DNA of 64,000 nt from Spirochaetales bacterium (lineage in GTDB: Bacteria; Spirochaetota; Spirochaetia; DAHUYW01), in the NCBI GenBank assembly GCA_027306915.1, contig DAHUYW010000002.1, positions 250 through 64,249 on the forward strand, in the 5' to 3' direction. The position numbers were made by a program, and so were the translations under genes. Below, in pieces: positions 8,921 through 17,901 of the stretch. The notes beneath the pieces were generated by a model. That model was not told the DNA's origin. It was given only the letters and a program-made list of their open reading frames with translations, and made no database searches. The first letter of the stretch is position 1; each line of letters starts with the position of its first letter.

Positions 8921-10251
8921 CGCATCCTCCCTTCATCAACCGGCGCGTTCGGCGACTTCCGAAAGAGCGTCTCGCCTCTGAGAAGCGTTTCCTCGATCAC
9001 AAGCCGCTCCACCCCCTCCCTGGTGCGAAAAAGAGTGAGGTCCGCCTCCATGCCCGGCTCGAGACGCCCGACGCGCCGTTCCACGCCGACGAGGGCCGCG
9101 GGGATGCTCGTCACGAGGGGAAGCGCCTGCGCAAGGGAAAGGCCGGTCGCTGACATGAAGCGGACGACCCCCCGATCAAGGAGATGGCCCGCTCCCGCGA
9201 GAATCTCCCCCCCGCTCAGACTCAAACGCCCGTCGCTGCCGACCTCGACCCGGCTGCCGAGCCACTCGTAGCTCCCCGCAGGCAGCCCCCCAAGGGGAGC
9301 CGCGTCGCTCACGAGGAAGAGCTTCCCTGCCGGTTTCGCTCGGGCAATGATCTTGATGAGCGAGGCGGGCAGATGGAAGCCGTCACAGATGATGCCCGCA
9401 GATAGGCGGTCCGAGGCCAGCTGCTCCCAGAAGGAGCTCCGGTGGCGGTGCATCATCGTATGGCTTCCGTTTCCGAGGTGGGTCGAGAGGGTGGCCCCTG
9501 CCTCCGCCGCTCGCGCGATCTCCTCCGGCAGGGCGGCGGTGTGGCCGATCGCAACCCGAACCCCCCGCCGGACGACCCGCTCGATGAGATCGATCGCGCC
9601 CGGAAGCTCCGGGGCGACGGTAATGTAGGCAAGCCGGCCGCGTGAAGCCTCCTCCCAGGCGAGGTACTCAGCGAAGTCCGGCGGCCGGACAAAGGCGCGC
9701 GGGTGCGCTCCCCGCGGCCCATCCTCCGCTGAAATGAAGGGCCCCTCCACGTGGATGCCTGCTATGGCCGCGTCAAGCACCGGGTCGGCGGCCGCGGCCT
9801 CCGCAATCAGGCGCAGGTTGCGCACGATCCGCTCGCCTGGGGCGGTCACGATGGTGGGTGTGTGCTGGGTCGTTCCCGATGCGGCGAGGGCGCGGACTAT
9901 CGAGCCGATCTCCTCCGGGGCGAGTCGCTCACTTGAGTAGTCATGCCCCGCGTAGCCGTTCACCTGGATGTCGACGAGACCGGGAGAGATCCAGGGGAGA
10001 TCGTCGGCCTCGGAGACGGCGCGTGCGGCATAGGCGGCGCCGGCGACTCCCGCTGCGGCGTCAGCCTCGCCGGAGGAGCCGGAAGCGGCGCGGGGGGACT
10101 GTTGCGTCCGGCCCGAAGATGGCCTTGCCGCTCCCGGCGCTGGCCTCGACCCAAACGGCCGCACCGACTCGATGCGGCCCGCGACCACCTCGATTTCGAC
10201 CGCCTCGCCCGTGAGGGCGTTTCTCCCCGCAAGAAGTCGGGAGCTCATCAT
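8917..10251 (-). CDS. nagA: N-acetylglucosamine-6-phosphate deacetylase
   Basis: NagA removes acetate from GlcNAc-6-phosphate in amino-sugar and cell-wall recycling. The amidohydrolase motifs are complete: 'HVEGPF' (metal ligand Glu169), 'GHT' (His237), 'STHLGN' (His258) and catalytic Asp316 in 'VSDAAP'. A low-complexity Gly/Ala/Ser/Pro insert occupies ~33-80, between the small N-terminal beta domain and the barrel. Two ATGs are adjacent at 10251 and 10248; the GGAGG at 10253-10257 is better spaced for the second. It follows a secreted protein gene by about ten bases and overlaps aroDE, forming a three-gene operon. Confidence 0.92.
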   Translation of the reverse strand: MMSSRLLAGRNALTGEAVEIEVVAGRIESVRPFGSRPAPGAARPSSGRTQQSPRAASGSSGEADAAAGVAGAAYAARAVSEADDLPWISPGLVDIQVNGYAGHDYSSERLAPEEIGSIVRALAASGTTQHTPTIVTAPGERIVRNLRLIAEAAAADPVLDAAIAGIHVEGPFISAEDGPRGAHPRAFVRPPDFAEYLAWEEASRGRLAYITVAPELPGAIDLIERVVRRGVRVAIGHTAALPEEIARAAEAGATLSTHLGNGSHTMMHRHRSSFWEQLASDRLSAGIICDGFHLPASLIKIIARAKPAGKLFLVSDAAPLGGLPAGSYEWLGSRVEVGSDGRLSLSGGEILAGAGHLLDRGVVRFMSATGLSLAQALPLVTSIPAALVGVERRVGRLEPGMEADLTLFRTREGVERLVIEETLLRGETLFRKSPNAPVDEGRMR

Positions 10252-10260
10252 TCCTCCGTG

Positions 10261-10911
10261 CTAGAAGTCCCCGCGATAGACGTAGAGGTCGACGAGCTTG
10301 TCGTCGTCGAAGAACAGACGCGCCCGCACTGGGTAGCCGCGATCGGGGAGGATGAAGATAAGCGAGTTCGCGCCGGTATGAAAGGGGGTGCCGAGAATCC
10401 CCTCCACCTCGGCGATCGAGGAGCCCATCGTCACTCCGCCGAGCACCGCCTGCGTGAAGCGACGGTCGACGCGAACCTGCCAAACGCGGTCCTGGTACCA
10501 GAAGAGGTAAGAGTGGTCCGGATAGTAGAAAACCACGTCATCCTGCCAGGCCGCCGTCCCGCGGAGGGGGAAGATCTCCTCCGGAACCCCAAATCCGGTA
10601 AAGACCTCCCTTAGGGTAAGCCCGAGGAGATCGGGAAGATCCTTGCTCCCCGGAAAGGGCTTCGTTGCCGAGGCCGCAGCGCTGGTCGCCGTCGCGCCGG
10701 GCGAGACTTCCGCGCCGTAGGGCGTCCCGGTCTGGGGGTCCTCGGCGGAGGCGCCCGGTGAGATTGCCGTCGGGCTCCCGGCCGGTCCCGAGCCGCCCGA
10801 GGCCGCCTGTCCCGCAGGCGGCGTCCCCTGGCCGTTCGACGGCGGAAGCTGCTGCGCGTGCGCCGGCACCGCGACGCTCCCAAGAAGTAGAACCAAAAGA
10901 AGTGCGATCAT
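10261..10911 (-). CDS. Secreted protein of unknown function with signal peptide and Pro/Gly linker
   Basis: A 216-residue exported protein I do not recognise. Residues 1-19 form a signal peptide ending at an AHA-Q cleavage site. Residues ~20-85 are a Pro/Gly/Ala/Thr-rich linker. The C-terminal ~120 residues form a compact domain with 'LLGLTLREVFTGFGVPEEIF' and 'GVTMGSSIAEVEGILGTPF', a pattern in which each half resembles the 'G.....V...LG.P' helix of BamE/SmpA-type small envelope proteins. No lipobox is seen. It is the first gene of the nagA-aroDE operon, so a periplasmic role tied to wall recycling is possible but unproven. Confidence 0.75.
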   Translation of the reverse strand: MIALLLVLLLGSVAVPAHAQQLPPSNGQGTPPAGQAASGGSGPAGSPTAISPGASAEDPQTGTPYGAEVSPGATATSAAASATKPFPGSKDLPDLLGLTLREVFTGFGVPEEIFPLRGTAAWQDDVVFYYPDHSYLFWYQDRVWQVRVDRRFTQAVLGGVTMGSSIAEVEGILGTPFHTGANSLIFILPDRGYPVRARLFFDDDKLVDLYVYRGDF

Positions 10912-10923
10912 GAGGGCTCGATT

Positions 10924-11215
10924 CTACCCGCCGAGTCGGGTTGGCGCAAGGCGGCCGGGCGCGGCAAGCAGGCTCAAGGCACCGGCCTCACCGTAATTGC
11001 CGGTCAGCACACAGGCTTGCGCCTGCTGCTCGGGCGGCAGTGCGGCATAGACCTTCTCCACGGTCCGGGTCAGGCCGTTCCAGCCGAACCGGTCGGCGAG
11101 GACGGTTGGGAAGGTATTTCGGGTCATGCGGTAGGTCCGCATCCATCTCTACAAGCAGGTCGAAGTTCTGCTCGAGCCTCCAGGAAATTCCGGCGATATA
11201 TGCCCGCAGGGCCAT
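10924..11215 (-). pseudogene. Chimeric remnant: polyprenol-phosphate mannosyltransferase piece joined to a GT39 tail
   Basis: From 11215 down, about 38 codons read 'RAYIAGISWRLEQNFDLLV' and then 'EMDADLPHDPKYLP', the nucleotide-sugar-binding core of dolichol/polyprenol-phosphate mannose synthases (GT2). From about 11120 another frame gives 'DRFGWNGLTRTVEKVYAALP' and 'CVLTGNYGEAGAL', the C-terminal soluble end of ArnT-like GT39 membrane glycosyltransferases. These genes are often adjacent, so the arrangement looks like a deletion that removed the end of the first gene and most of the second. Neither part can be functional. The rest of the 10912-11394 gap shows nothing recognisable. Confidence 0.65.
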
Positions 11216-11394
11216 TCTTCCTCTCCCTGCTCAAGAGAAAAAGCCGGCTACCCGCAGATGGATCGTCCATGACCTCGCGAACGACGCCTGCCGTGCCGTC
11301 AAGACATTCAAACGCGAGGCCACGGAATGAAGGAATTCGAGGGGTCAAGCACTCTGCGGCCGCGATCGACAAATACATCCGCAATTACAACCTG

Positions 11395-12702
11395 CTAGAA
11401 CTTGACCTTGGCCGCGACGCGGAGCATCTGATGAAATCCGAGCGAGATGCTCCCCCATTCCCCGGCTTCCGCAGAGAGGCCGAAGGTGGTCCGGTCCAGC
11501 GGCACCAGGAGGCTTAGCTCGAGTGTCAAACCCTGGATCACCTCATATTCCGCGAAGAGGGTGCACAGCGCGGAAAGGTCGTCGAGACCGCAGAGGGCGG
11601 AGGCGCCCAGGCCGAGGTCCTGCCGAGGCGTGAGACGTCCGAGAAGGAAAAGGTAATCATGGCGGGCGAAGGGCAAGGGTCTCTTCGTCGCGTCGAAAAA
11701 GGCCATCCGCTCCGCCGGGGCCAGCTCCTTCCAATCCGGCGAGGTGTACAGCGAATCCAGCCCGGCGCACGCCCAGTCGACGTGCCCGCCGCCGTAGAAG
11801 AGGTACTCGCCCAGGAGATAAAGGTCGGCCCGGGCGAAGGTATAGTCGACACCCATGGCGGCCTGAAGCCCTTCGTAACCGGTGAACAGCCCATCGCCTG
11901 CGGTCGGCTCCCGAAGCAGCCGGTGGTCGAGCCGATAGACGGCCTCGACGAAGAGCCCGATCTCGATGTCGGTCTTCAGCGCAAACCCCGCTACCTGGCT
12001 GAAATCGTTGTTCGTATACGGGGGAAGGGAGAGGCTTGCGGGATCCAGACCCTGCTCGATCTCCGGCAGAAACAGGGAGTAGAGGATATCTACGCTCGTC
12101 TTGCCGAGCGAGAAGGTGGTGGCCGCCCCGAACCTGCTCCCCCAGAATCCCCTCTCAAGGGGATTGTCAGAGGCGAGGCCGAAGAGCTCCACCTTCCACA
12201 TCTCCTGCGGATAGAAGGTGGCGTGAACCCCCCATTTGCCCGGCGGCCTCGCCTGGGGGTCGATGCTGTTCGCGACATCGCGCGGATTGAAGAGATCGAG
12301 GGGACTAAAGAGGTAGCCGTATCCCCGAGCGATCCTTATGAGGCCGGTCTCCACGTCCAGCCACTCGTTTCCCGCCTTGAAGTAGAGGCGTTCGAGCACC
12401 AGCTCCACTTCCGCCGCGTCTCCCCGCGCATAGAAACCGGTGGCAGTCTCGACGGTTACCGAAAGAAAAAAGGAAAGATTCTCGCTCCCGACGGATCGGA
12501 AACGCAGGGCGGCGAAGTTGGTCCATCCCTGGCTCAAGGAACCTTTCCCTTCGGGGAAGAGCCTCTCGTTCTGGAGGTCGAAGGCGGAGAGATAGCTCCC
12601 GCTAAACGGGGAGGCGGACCTCCCCTCGGCCTCGACCCCCGCGGAAGAGGCAAGGAAGAGCGCTCCCGCGAGGAAGCTCACAATCCGTTTGATGGAAGCC
12701 AT
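11395..12702 (-). CDS. Outer-membrane beta-barrel protein, last gene of the Lol-like ABC operon
   Basis: A 435-residue exported protein with a signal peptide, amphipathic alternating strands throughout and a C-terminal 'RVAAKVKF' ending in Phe, the usual outer-membrane barrel signature. The motif 'LFNPRDVANSIDPQARPPGKWG' is reminiscent of DUF1302-type and related barrels encoded beside lipid-transport genes. The ATG at 12702 was chosen because GAGGTG lies seven bases upstream; the frame opens earlier at a TTG (12708). The start is next to the stop of the LolA-like gene (12709). It is inferred to be the outer-membrane acceptor or exit component of the system encoded upstream. Confidence 0.82.
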   Translation of the reverse strand: MASIKRIVSFLAGALFLASSAGVEAEGRSASPFSGSYLSAFDLQNERLFPEGKGSLSQGWTNFAALRFRSVGSENLSFFLSVTVETATGFYARGDAAEVELVLERLYFKAGNEWLDVETGLIRIARGYGYLFSPLDLFNPRDVANSIDPQARPPGKWGVHATFYPQEMWKVELFGLASDNPLERGFWGSRFGAATTFSLGKTSVDILYSLFLPEIEQGLDPASLSLPPYTNNDFSQVAGFALKTDIEIGLFVEAVYRLDHRLLREPTAGDGLFTGYEGLQAAMGVDYTFARADLYLLGEYLFYGGGHVDWACAGLDSLYTSPDWKELAPAERMAFFDATKRPLPFARHDYLFLLGRLTPRQDLGLGASALCGLDDLSALCTLFAEYEVIQGLTLELSLLVPLDRTTFGLSAEAGEWGSISLGFHQMLRVAAKVKF

Positions 12703-12708
12703 CGTCAA

Positions 12709-13452
12709 TCACCTCTGCAGGTTCCTCATGCTGAAGACGCTGTCAGGGATCGGTCCGTCGAGCACCGGGTCGATCATCGTGAAGACGGTTCGCGAGTCCT
12801 TGCGCAAGAGGTCACGCACCTCCACCTTGACGGGAAAGAGCCGGCCACCGATCCTCTCGGTCTCGAGCACCAGCTCCTCCTTCAGAAGCGCTCCGGAAAG
12901 GGCGTAGCGCTCCGTTTTCAGCGGAAGGTAGGACTGCCGGTCGACCCACATGCGAAGCTTGGGGTAGGAGATCGTCTTCTTCTTCCCGACAAGCTCCAGG
13001 AGCCAGCAGCGCATCCCCTGGTATTCGGGCTCCCCGATGATGGTCCCGTTGTAGAGGCTTTCGAGGGTGTCGTTCGCTACCGTGTCCTCGTAGCTGAGGT
13101 CGGACCCCATCATCGACTCCTTGAGCATGTGCCCGGTGATGGGCACTATCTCCTCAGCGTCGGGGGAGTAGAGGAAGAGGTTCCCGTTCTTCTTGAGGAA
13201 CTTCGTCCCCGCGTCCTCGGGGTTGGTGAACTCGACGAAGCTGTTCTTGTCCCCCTTGGCGTAGAGCACGAAGCGCTTCACGATCCTCTTCCCTGCGAAC
13301 TGGATGAGGAACTCGGCTTCGGACTTGATGGTTGTGTAGACCTCGTTGGAGTCGAGCTTCTTGATGATAGCCGCGACGTCCTGCGCGCCGGCCGTATGAG
13401 TGGCCCCGAGGCCCAGACAGGCGATCACGATCAGAAAGATCATTCGCTTCAT
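12709..13452 (-). CDS. LolA-like outer-membrane lipoprotein-sorting protein (periplasmic carrier)
   Basis: A 247-residue protein with signal peptide (cleavage near AGA-Q). The remainder fits the 'outer membrane lipoprotein-sorting protein' family related to LolA, an open half-barrel that carries a lipid or lipidated protein. Supporting patterns are 'VLYAKGDKNSFVEFTNPEDAG', 'KKNGNLFLYSPDAEEIVPI', 'SYEDTV' and 'PKLRMWVDRQSYLPLKTE'. The ATG at 13452 was chosen because a GCGAGGAG ribosome site is 7-8 bases upstream and the signal peptide starts there. It overlaps the end of the upstream permease ORF by none and is tightly spaced. Cargo is unknown. It likely shuttles between the inner-membrane ABC complex and the barrel gene that follows. 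Confidence 0.88.
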   Translation of the reverse strand: MKRMIFLIVIACLGLGATHTAGAQDVAAIIKKLDSNEVYTTIKSEAEFLIQFAGKRIVKRFVLYAKGDKNSFVEFTNPEDAGTKFLKKNGNLFLYSPDAEEIVPITGHMLKESMMGSDLSYEDTVANDTLESLYNGTIIGEPEYQGMRCWLLELVGKKKTISYPKLRMWVDRQSYLPLKTERYALSGALLKEELVLETERIGGRLFPVKVEVRDLLRKDSRTVFTMIDPVLDGPIPDSVFSMRNLQR

Positions 13453-13466
13453 TGTGTGCTCCTCGC

Positions 13467-14744
13467 TCACCTTCGGAGCGCATCCACGGGTTTTATGAAC
13501 GCGGACTTCAGCGACGGGAGGATCGTGCACGCGGCCGAAATACCTAGCCCGTAAAGAAGCCCGGTGCCGATGATCGAGGGAGAGAACTTCACGAAGACCG
13601 TGTTGTTCACGGGGAGCATCTCCTCCATCATGGAGCTCAGGTCGATCGGCACGTACGAGAGGATCAGGGTCGCCGCCCCGCTCGCGAGACAGCCGAGAGC
13701 CGATCCCAGGCCGCTCAGGACAAGGGACTCTACGAAGAAGACCAGCACGATCTCGGCGCGCGTCATTCCGAGCGCCGCCATCATCCCGATCTCCTTCATT
13801 CGCTCGTGGATCACCATGATCACGGTGTTCATGATGAGAAAGGAGGCAACGATCATGAAGATGATGTAGACGATGCTCATCATGATCTCCGACACCTTCA
13901 AGATTGTGAGAAAGGGATGGAGGGTGTAGGGCTTGATCGAGAGATCCTCGCGCCCGCGAAGCTCCGCCTTCACCGCATCGAGGACCGAGGCCGCCTCCCC
14001 TTCGGATCGGGCGAAGAGCTGGAGGGTCTGCGTTCTTCCCTGCAGAGCGGTTAACCTTTGCGCCCGCTCGAAGGGAATGATGACGACGTTCTTGTCCATC
14101 TCTGCGAGATTGAGGTCCACGATTCCCGTGACCACGGGGAAATAGTACTTGGTAGAGAGCTCGCTCGAGACGATGCGGAGCTGCACTTTGTCCCCGACGC
14201 CGACCCCCATCTTACGCGCCAGCCGGAAGCCGATCGCGCACTCGTTCGCCTCCTCTGCGGGATAACGCCCCTCCACAAGACAGCGATTCGCGTTCCGCGT
14301 CTTGTAGTTGAAGAGGTTGTGTGGGAGCTCTTGCTCCATGTCGATGCCCCAGAGCAGGGCGCTCTTCGCCACGCTGTTCAGGAGGCTCACCCGGGTGCGA
14401 ATCCGAGGGAAGACCACCTCGACCCCCGGCAGCCCCTTTAGCTCCCGCAGGAGGGCGCCGAGATCCCGGTTCTCCGGCTCCACGGGATACTGCACGGGTA
14501 GAAAAGCGCTCTTTCGCTCGTAGTCGTTGGAGGTGATGAGGACGTGGCCGGTCTCGTAGGTGATCACCTTTCTGCGGAAATTGTCCATCATCCCCTCCAT
14601 CACCGCCGCCATAGCGACGATGAAAAAGACCGAGATCGCGACGGCGAGAACGCAGAAGGTCGAGCGTCTCCGGTTGCGATAGATGTTCCGATAGGCGATC
14701 GTCGCGAGCTGCGCGAGGCCTCCGAGCCTTCCCTTCCTTTCCAT
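13467..14744 (-). CDS. ABC transporter permease, FtsX/LolC/MacB family (second permease)
   Basis: A 425-residue permease with the LolC/E-type plan: one N-terminal membrane helix (~30-50, preceded by 'AYRNIYRNRRRS'), a large periplasmic domain (~55-285), then three C-terminal helices carrying the FtsX core 'MVIHERMKEIGMMAALGMTR'. The ending 'PSLKSAFIKPVDALRR' is typical. Such permeases move substrate from the membrane's outer leaflet to a periplasmic carrier by mechanotransmission rather than through a channel. It is paired with another permease upstream and a LolA-like carrier downstream, so a LolCDE-like heterodimer is likely. Confidence 0.92.
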   Translation of the reverse strand: MERKGRLGGLAQLATIAYRNIYRNRRRSTFCVLAVAISVFFIVAMAAVMEGMMDNFRRKVITYETGHVLITSNDYERKSAFLPVQYPVEPENRDLGALLRELKGLPGVEVVFPRIRTRVSLLNSVAKSALLWGIDMEQELPHNLFNYKTRNANRCLVEGRYPAEEANECAIGFRLARKMGVGVGDKVQLRIVSSELSTKYYFPVVTGIVDLNLAEMDKNVVIIPFERAQRLTALQGRTQTLQLFARSEGEAASVLDAVKAELRGREDLSIKPYTLHPFLTILKVSEIMMSIVYIIFMIVASFLIMNTVIMVIHERMKEIGMMAALGMTRAEIVLVFFVESLVLSGLGSALGCLASGAATLILSYVPIDLSSMMEEMLPVNNTVFVKFSPSIIGTGLLYGLGISAACTILPSLKSAFIKPVDALRR

Positions 14745-14759
14745 GTATGGCTCCCTCCT

Positions 14760-16088
14760 TCACTCCGACCGAAAGGCGTCCGTGATGGTCATCCGGACCG
14801 CGCGCAGCGAGGGAAAAAGCGCGGTAACCGCCGAAAGGAGCGATGCGGCGACGACGCTCAGGCCCATCGAGGTGAAGTTCCAGGCGGACTTGAAGATCCC
14901 CGTTACCCGGTAGCCGAGGTTCTCCAGGCCGGCCTCCTCCATCCAAGGGGAGTAATCGATTCCGTGGTTCACCATCCAGGAGTTGAGGGGAAGAAAGAGG
15001 AACAGCCCGACCGCGGCGCCGATGAGCCCGATGAGGCCGGTCTCGATTGAAAAGAGTTTCACAACGGCGGCGTCCGTCATGCCGAGGGCGCGCAGCATAC
15101 CGATTTCCTTCGTCCTTTCCAGGACCGCCATCAGCACGGTGTTGGCGATCACCATAAGCACGATCACGAAGAAGAAGCCGAGAAAGACGATCGTGCTCAC
15201 GTTGTCGGAGGCAGAGGCGGCTAGGTAGTCGGTCGCGATCTCCTTCCAGCCGACCACGAGGAGCGATTCCGGCAGGGCGCCGCCGAGCCTCAAGGCGATT
15301 GCCTCCGCCGACTCGAGCCTTCCGGGAAGCTCGTCCTCCCGGGCGCCCGCCTTGCGGATTGCGATCTCTGTGACCTGCCCCTCGAGGAGAATCCCACTCT
15401 CGTCCTGGAGGATTGTGAGCGGCAGGTAAGCGGTGTAGGCGTTCACGATTGGGTCGGGGCAGTTCACGATCCCGGCGACCACGAGGTCGATCACCTGGTT
15501 GATATGGCGAAGCACTCCCGCCTCATCTCGCTTGTCGATGACCGTGGAAAGGCGCACGCTGTCCCCGGTCCGTGCTCCGAGATCCTTGGCTCCCTTGACC
15601 CCAAGCAGCACCTCGAAGACCCCGTCCCGCGGCAGGTGCCCGCCCTCGCTGCGGTCGATGTACGCGTGGTAGCGGAAGATCCGGCGCTCCGCCTCGGGGT
15701 CGATCCCCGCGAAGACGAAGGGCAGCTCCTCCTCCCGGCTCAGGAGGGTTCCCACAAAGGTCGCGCGCGGGGCCGCCTCGAAGCCGGCGCTTCGCAGCCG
15801 CTCGACGATCGGCGCGTAGCCGGCGTATCCCTCGTAGAGGGGGAGCTCGTCGCGCTTTTCCCAGTAGGCGCGCGAGTAAATCTTCGCGGCTCCCGTCTCG
15901 AAGTTCACGATGTTGCGCCGCGACTCGGTGTTCGCCCCGAGCAGGAAGGCGTCCATGAAGAGATAGGAGAGTATACCGAGCGCGACCGCGGCAGTCGTGA
16001 TCACCGTCTTCACCTTGTGCCTTCCCAGGTTTCGAAAGGCGAGCCGCGCGAGCAGCGCGATCGACTCCCTCCTTCGCACAAAGGTCAT
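14760..16088 (-). CDS. ABC transporter permease, FtsX/LolC/MacB family (first permease)
   Basis: A 442-residue permease of the same family as its neighbour. It has an N-terminal helix after 'LLARLAFRNLGRHKVKTVIT', a periplasmic domain (~45-300) and C-terminal helices with 'NTVLMAVLERTKEIGMLRAL'. It ends 'FPSLRAVRMTITDAFRSE'. The start overlaps the ATPase stop by ATGA, so ATPase and permease are translationally coupled. The two permeases are clearly paralogous but divergent, consistent with a heterodimeric LolC/LolE-like pair rather than a MacB homodimer. Confidence 0.92.
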   Translation of the reverse strand: MTFVRRRESIALLARLAFRNLGRHKVKTVITTAAVALGILSYLFMDAFLLGANTESRRNIVNFETGAAKIYSRAYWEKRDELPLYEGYAGYAPIVERLRSAGFEAAPRATFVGTLLSREEELPFVFAGIDPEAERRIFRYHAYIDRSEGGHLPRDGVFEVLLGVKGAKDLGARTGDSVRLSTVIDKRDEAGVLRHINQVIDLVVAGIVNCPDPIVNAYTAYLPLTILQDESGILLEGQVTEIAIRKAGAREDELPGRLESAEAIALRLGGALPESLLVVGWKEIATDYLAASASDNVSTIVFLGFFFVIVLMVIANTVLMAVLERTKEIGMLRALGMTDAAVVKLFSIETGLIGLIGAAVGLFLFLPLNSWMVNHGIDYSPWMEEAGLENLGYRVTGIFKSAWNFTSMGLSVVAASLLSAVTALFPSLRAVRMTITDAFRSE

Positions 16089-16765
16089 CGCCGCTCCTCC
16101 TCGACGATTCTTCCGTCGCGAAGCTGGATGAGCCTCCGCGCAAAATCCATCACCATCCGGTCGTGGGTCGAAAAGATGAAGGTGGTCTTCGCCTCCCGGT
16201 TCAGGTTGAGCATGAGCGAGAGGATCTCGCTTCCGGTGCGGGAATCCAGGTTGGCCGTCGGCTCATCGGCGAGGATGATGCGCGGCGCCTTCACGAGCGC
16301 CCTCGCGATCGCCACGCGCTGCTGCTGTCCGCCGGAAAGCTCATTGGGCTTGCGGTTGTGGAGCCCATCCAGGTTCACCGCGCGCAGCGCCTCAAGGGCC
16401 TTGTCCCTCGTCCTTCGAGGGCTCTCGCCGAGAAGGGTGAGCGGAAACGAGACGTTCTCCAGGGCAGTGAGCACGGGGATGAGATTGTAGGCCTGGAAGA
16501 TGAAGCCGATCTTCTCCCGCCGGAGGTACGACAGCTCGGTGTAGCTCAAGGTCGACACCTCCTCGCCGTCGATGAAGATCTCTCCCCGGGTCGCGGTGTC
16601 GAGGCATCCGATGAGGTGAAGGAGGGTCGACTTTCCGCTTCCGGAGGGTCCCGCGATGGCGGTGAACTCTCCCTCGTCGAATGCGACATCGATTCCCTGC
16701 AGGGCGTTCACCGTTATGCCGTTCACCCCGTAGTCTTTGTAGAGGGCGTTGATCTGGATGGTCAC
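16085..16765 (-). CDS. ABC transporter ATP-binding protein, LolD/MacB type
   Basis: A 226-residue cytoplasmic ATPase. It has Walker A 'GPSGSGKST' (39-47), the Q-loop region 'KIGFIFQAYNLIPVLTALEN', the signature 'LSGGQQQRVAIARAL', Walker B 'IILADEPTANLD' and the H-loop 'FIFSTHD'. The 'FQ-YNLIP-LTA-EN' form is characteristic of the LolD/MacB/FtsE subgroup that partners FtsX-fold permeases. It lies five bases after an SPFH-protein gene and overlaps the first permease. Confidence 0.95.
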   Translation of the reverse strand: MTIQINALYKDYGVNGITVNALQGIDVAFDEGEFTAIAGPSGSGKSTLLHLIGCLDTATRGEIFIDGEEVSTLSYTELSYLRREKIGFIFQAYNLIPVLTALENVSFPLTLLGESPRRTRDKALEALRAVNLDGLHNRKPNELSGGQQQRVAIARALVKAPRIILADEPTANLDSRTGSEILSLMLNLNREAKTTFIFSTHDRMVMDFARRLIQLRDGRIVEEERR

Positions 16766-16770
16766 GGCCG

Positions 16771-17883
16771 TTACCCTCCTCCCTCGGGCTGCTTGGGGCT
16801 CCCGGCGGCTCCCTTCGTGGTGCGGAGCTCGCTCAAGGCCTTCAGCCCGAACACCTCGTCCTCGCTCAATTCCTCAGGCAGCCTCGAGGGAACGACCACC
16901 ATCGAATTGCCGTGCTGGAACCCCTCATGAAGGACGCTCAGCCTCTTCAGGGTCAGCGCAATGGGGCAATTCTTGTAGACCTGCGCGGCCTCCTCGTGCC
17001 TGAGCGCAACCTCCCTCTCGGCCTCGCTCAAGAGGATGTGCGCCCGCTTCTCCCTCTCGGCCTGGGCGATGTGGCTCATCGCCTCCTCGAGCTCGGCCGG
17101 AATGTGGATCTCCGTGATCTCGATGTGCTGGATCGTGATTCCCCACTCGGTGGTCTTGCGATCGACCTCCTTGCGCACGTCCTCCTTGATCTTCTCGCCG
17201 TTGGCAAGAAGCGTGGTGAGGTCGTTGTTGGAAACCGCCGCCCGCAGCGCGGTCTGCGAGCTCAAGATGACCGCCTGGACGTAGTCCGCGACCTCGAGCA
17301 CCGCCTTCTCCGCGTCCCACACCAGCCAGAAGCAGAGGGCGTCGACCGTGACCGGCACCGAATCGAGGGTCAGGGTGGTCTCGGCCGCGAAGTCGGTAAC
17401 ACGGATGCGCAGGTCGACCCTCTTCGCGATCGTGTCGACGAAGGGAAGGATGCGAAAGAGGCCCGGGCCCTTGACCCCCGCGAACCTGCCAAGCCGCAGC
17501 ACGATGGCCCTGTCCCATTCCTTGGCGATCTGAAAACAGAGGGCCGAGCCCGCTCCTATCCAATAGGGAACGAGGTAGAGCCAGGCGGCGCTCCCCAGCG
17601 CCGATCCAGCCGCGAGCGAGGTGGCGACAACCATAATGAGGGCGGCTTCCCACCTCGCCACGAAGGCGGTGACCAGGGGTACGAGAAGCGGGGAGAGAAG
17701 GAGAAGCGCCGCACCGGAGCCGAGCGGAGAGACCCCTCCCAGGGTTACGGAAAGCGCGATCCCTCCGGCCAGGAAGGCGATGAACCACACAAGACTCACC
17801 GTGTTCCAGGCGAAGCCCTTCACCGGCGATCGTTCTTCGAGATTCCTCACCAGGTCGCTCCATTTCTTTTCAAGGGTTGCCAT
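16771..17883 (-). CDS. SPFH/Band-7 domain membrane protein (stomatin/slipin-like)
   Basis: A 370-residue protein with several N-terminal membrane helices (~25-125) and a Band-7/SPFH domain (~130-330). The domain shows 'EWDRAIVLRLGRFAGVKGPG', 'FVDTIAKRVDLRIRV', 'LTLDSVPVTVDALCFWLVWD' and 'WGITIQHIEITEIHIPAEL'. A coiled-coil helix ('QAEREKRAHILLSEAEREV') follows. SPFH proteins form membrane microdomain scaffolds and cage-like oligomers. The extra N-terminal membrane region is larger than in ordinary slipins. Its place between the regulator and the ABC ATPase suggests that it organises or protects the transport complex. That role is inferred from context. Confidence 0.88.
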   Translation of the reverse strand: MATLEKKWSDLVRNLEERSPVKGFAWNTVSLVWFIAFLAGGIALSVTLGGVSPLGSGAALLLLSPLLVPLVTAFVARWEAALIMVVATSLAAGSALGSAAWLYLVPYWIGAGSALCFQIAKEWDRAIVLRLGRFAGVKGPGLFRILPFVDTIAKRVDLRIRVTDFAAETTLTLDSVPVTVDALCFWLVWDAEKAVLEVADYVQAVILSSQTALRAAVSNNDLTTLLANGEKIKEDVRKEVDRKTTEWGITIQHIEITEIHIPAELEEAMSHIAQAEREKRAHILLSEAEREVALRHEEAAQVYKNCPIALTLKRLSVLHEGFQHGNSMVVVPSRLPEELSEDEVFGLKALSELRTTKGAAGSPKQPEGGG

Positions 17884-17901
17884 CGCTTCCCCTCCTTTCT
17901 C

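Noticed and set aside
11659..13554. 631-codon plus-strand frame over the barrel and LolA-like genes
   Set aside because: It mirrors real minus-strand genes with signal peptides and ribosome sites. Its composition (His/Arg/Glu-rich) is typical of antisense translation.
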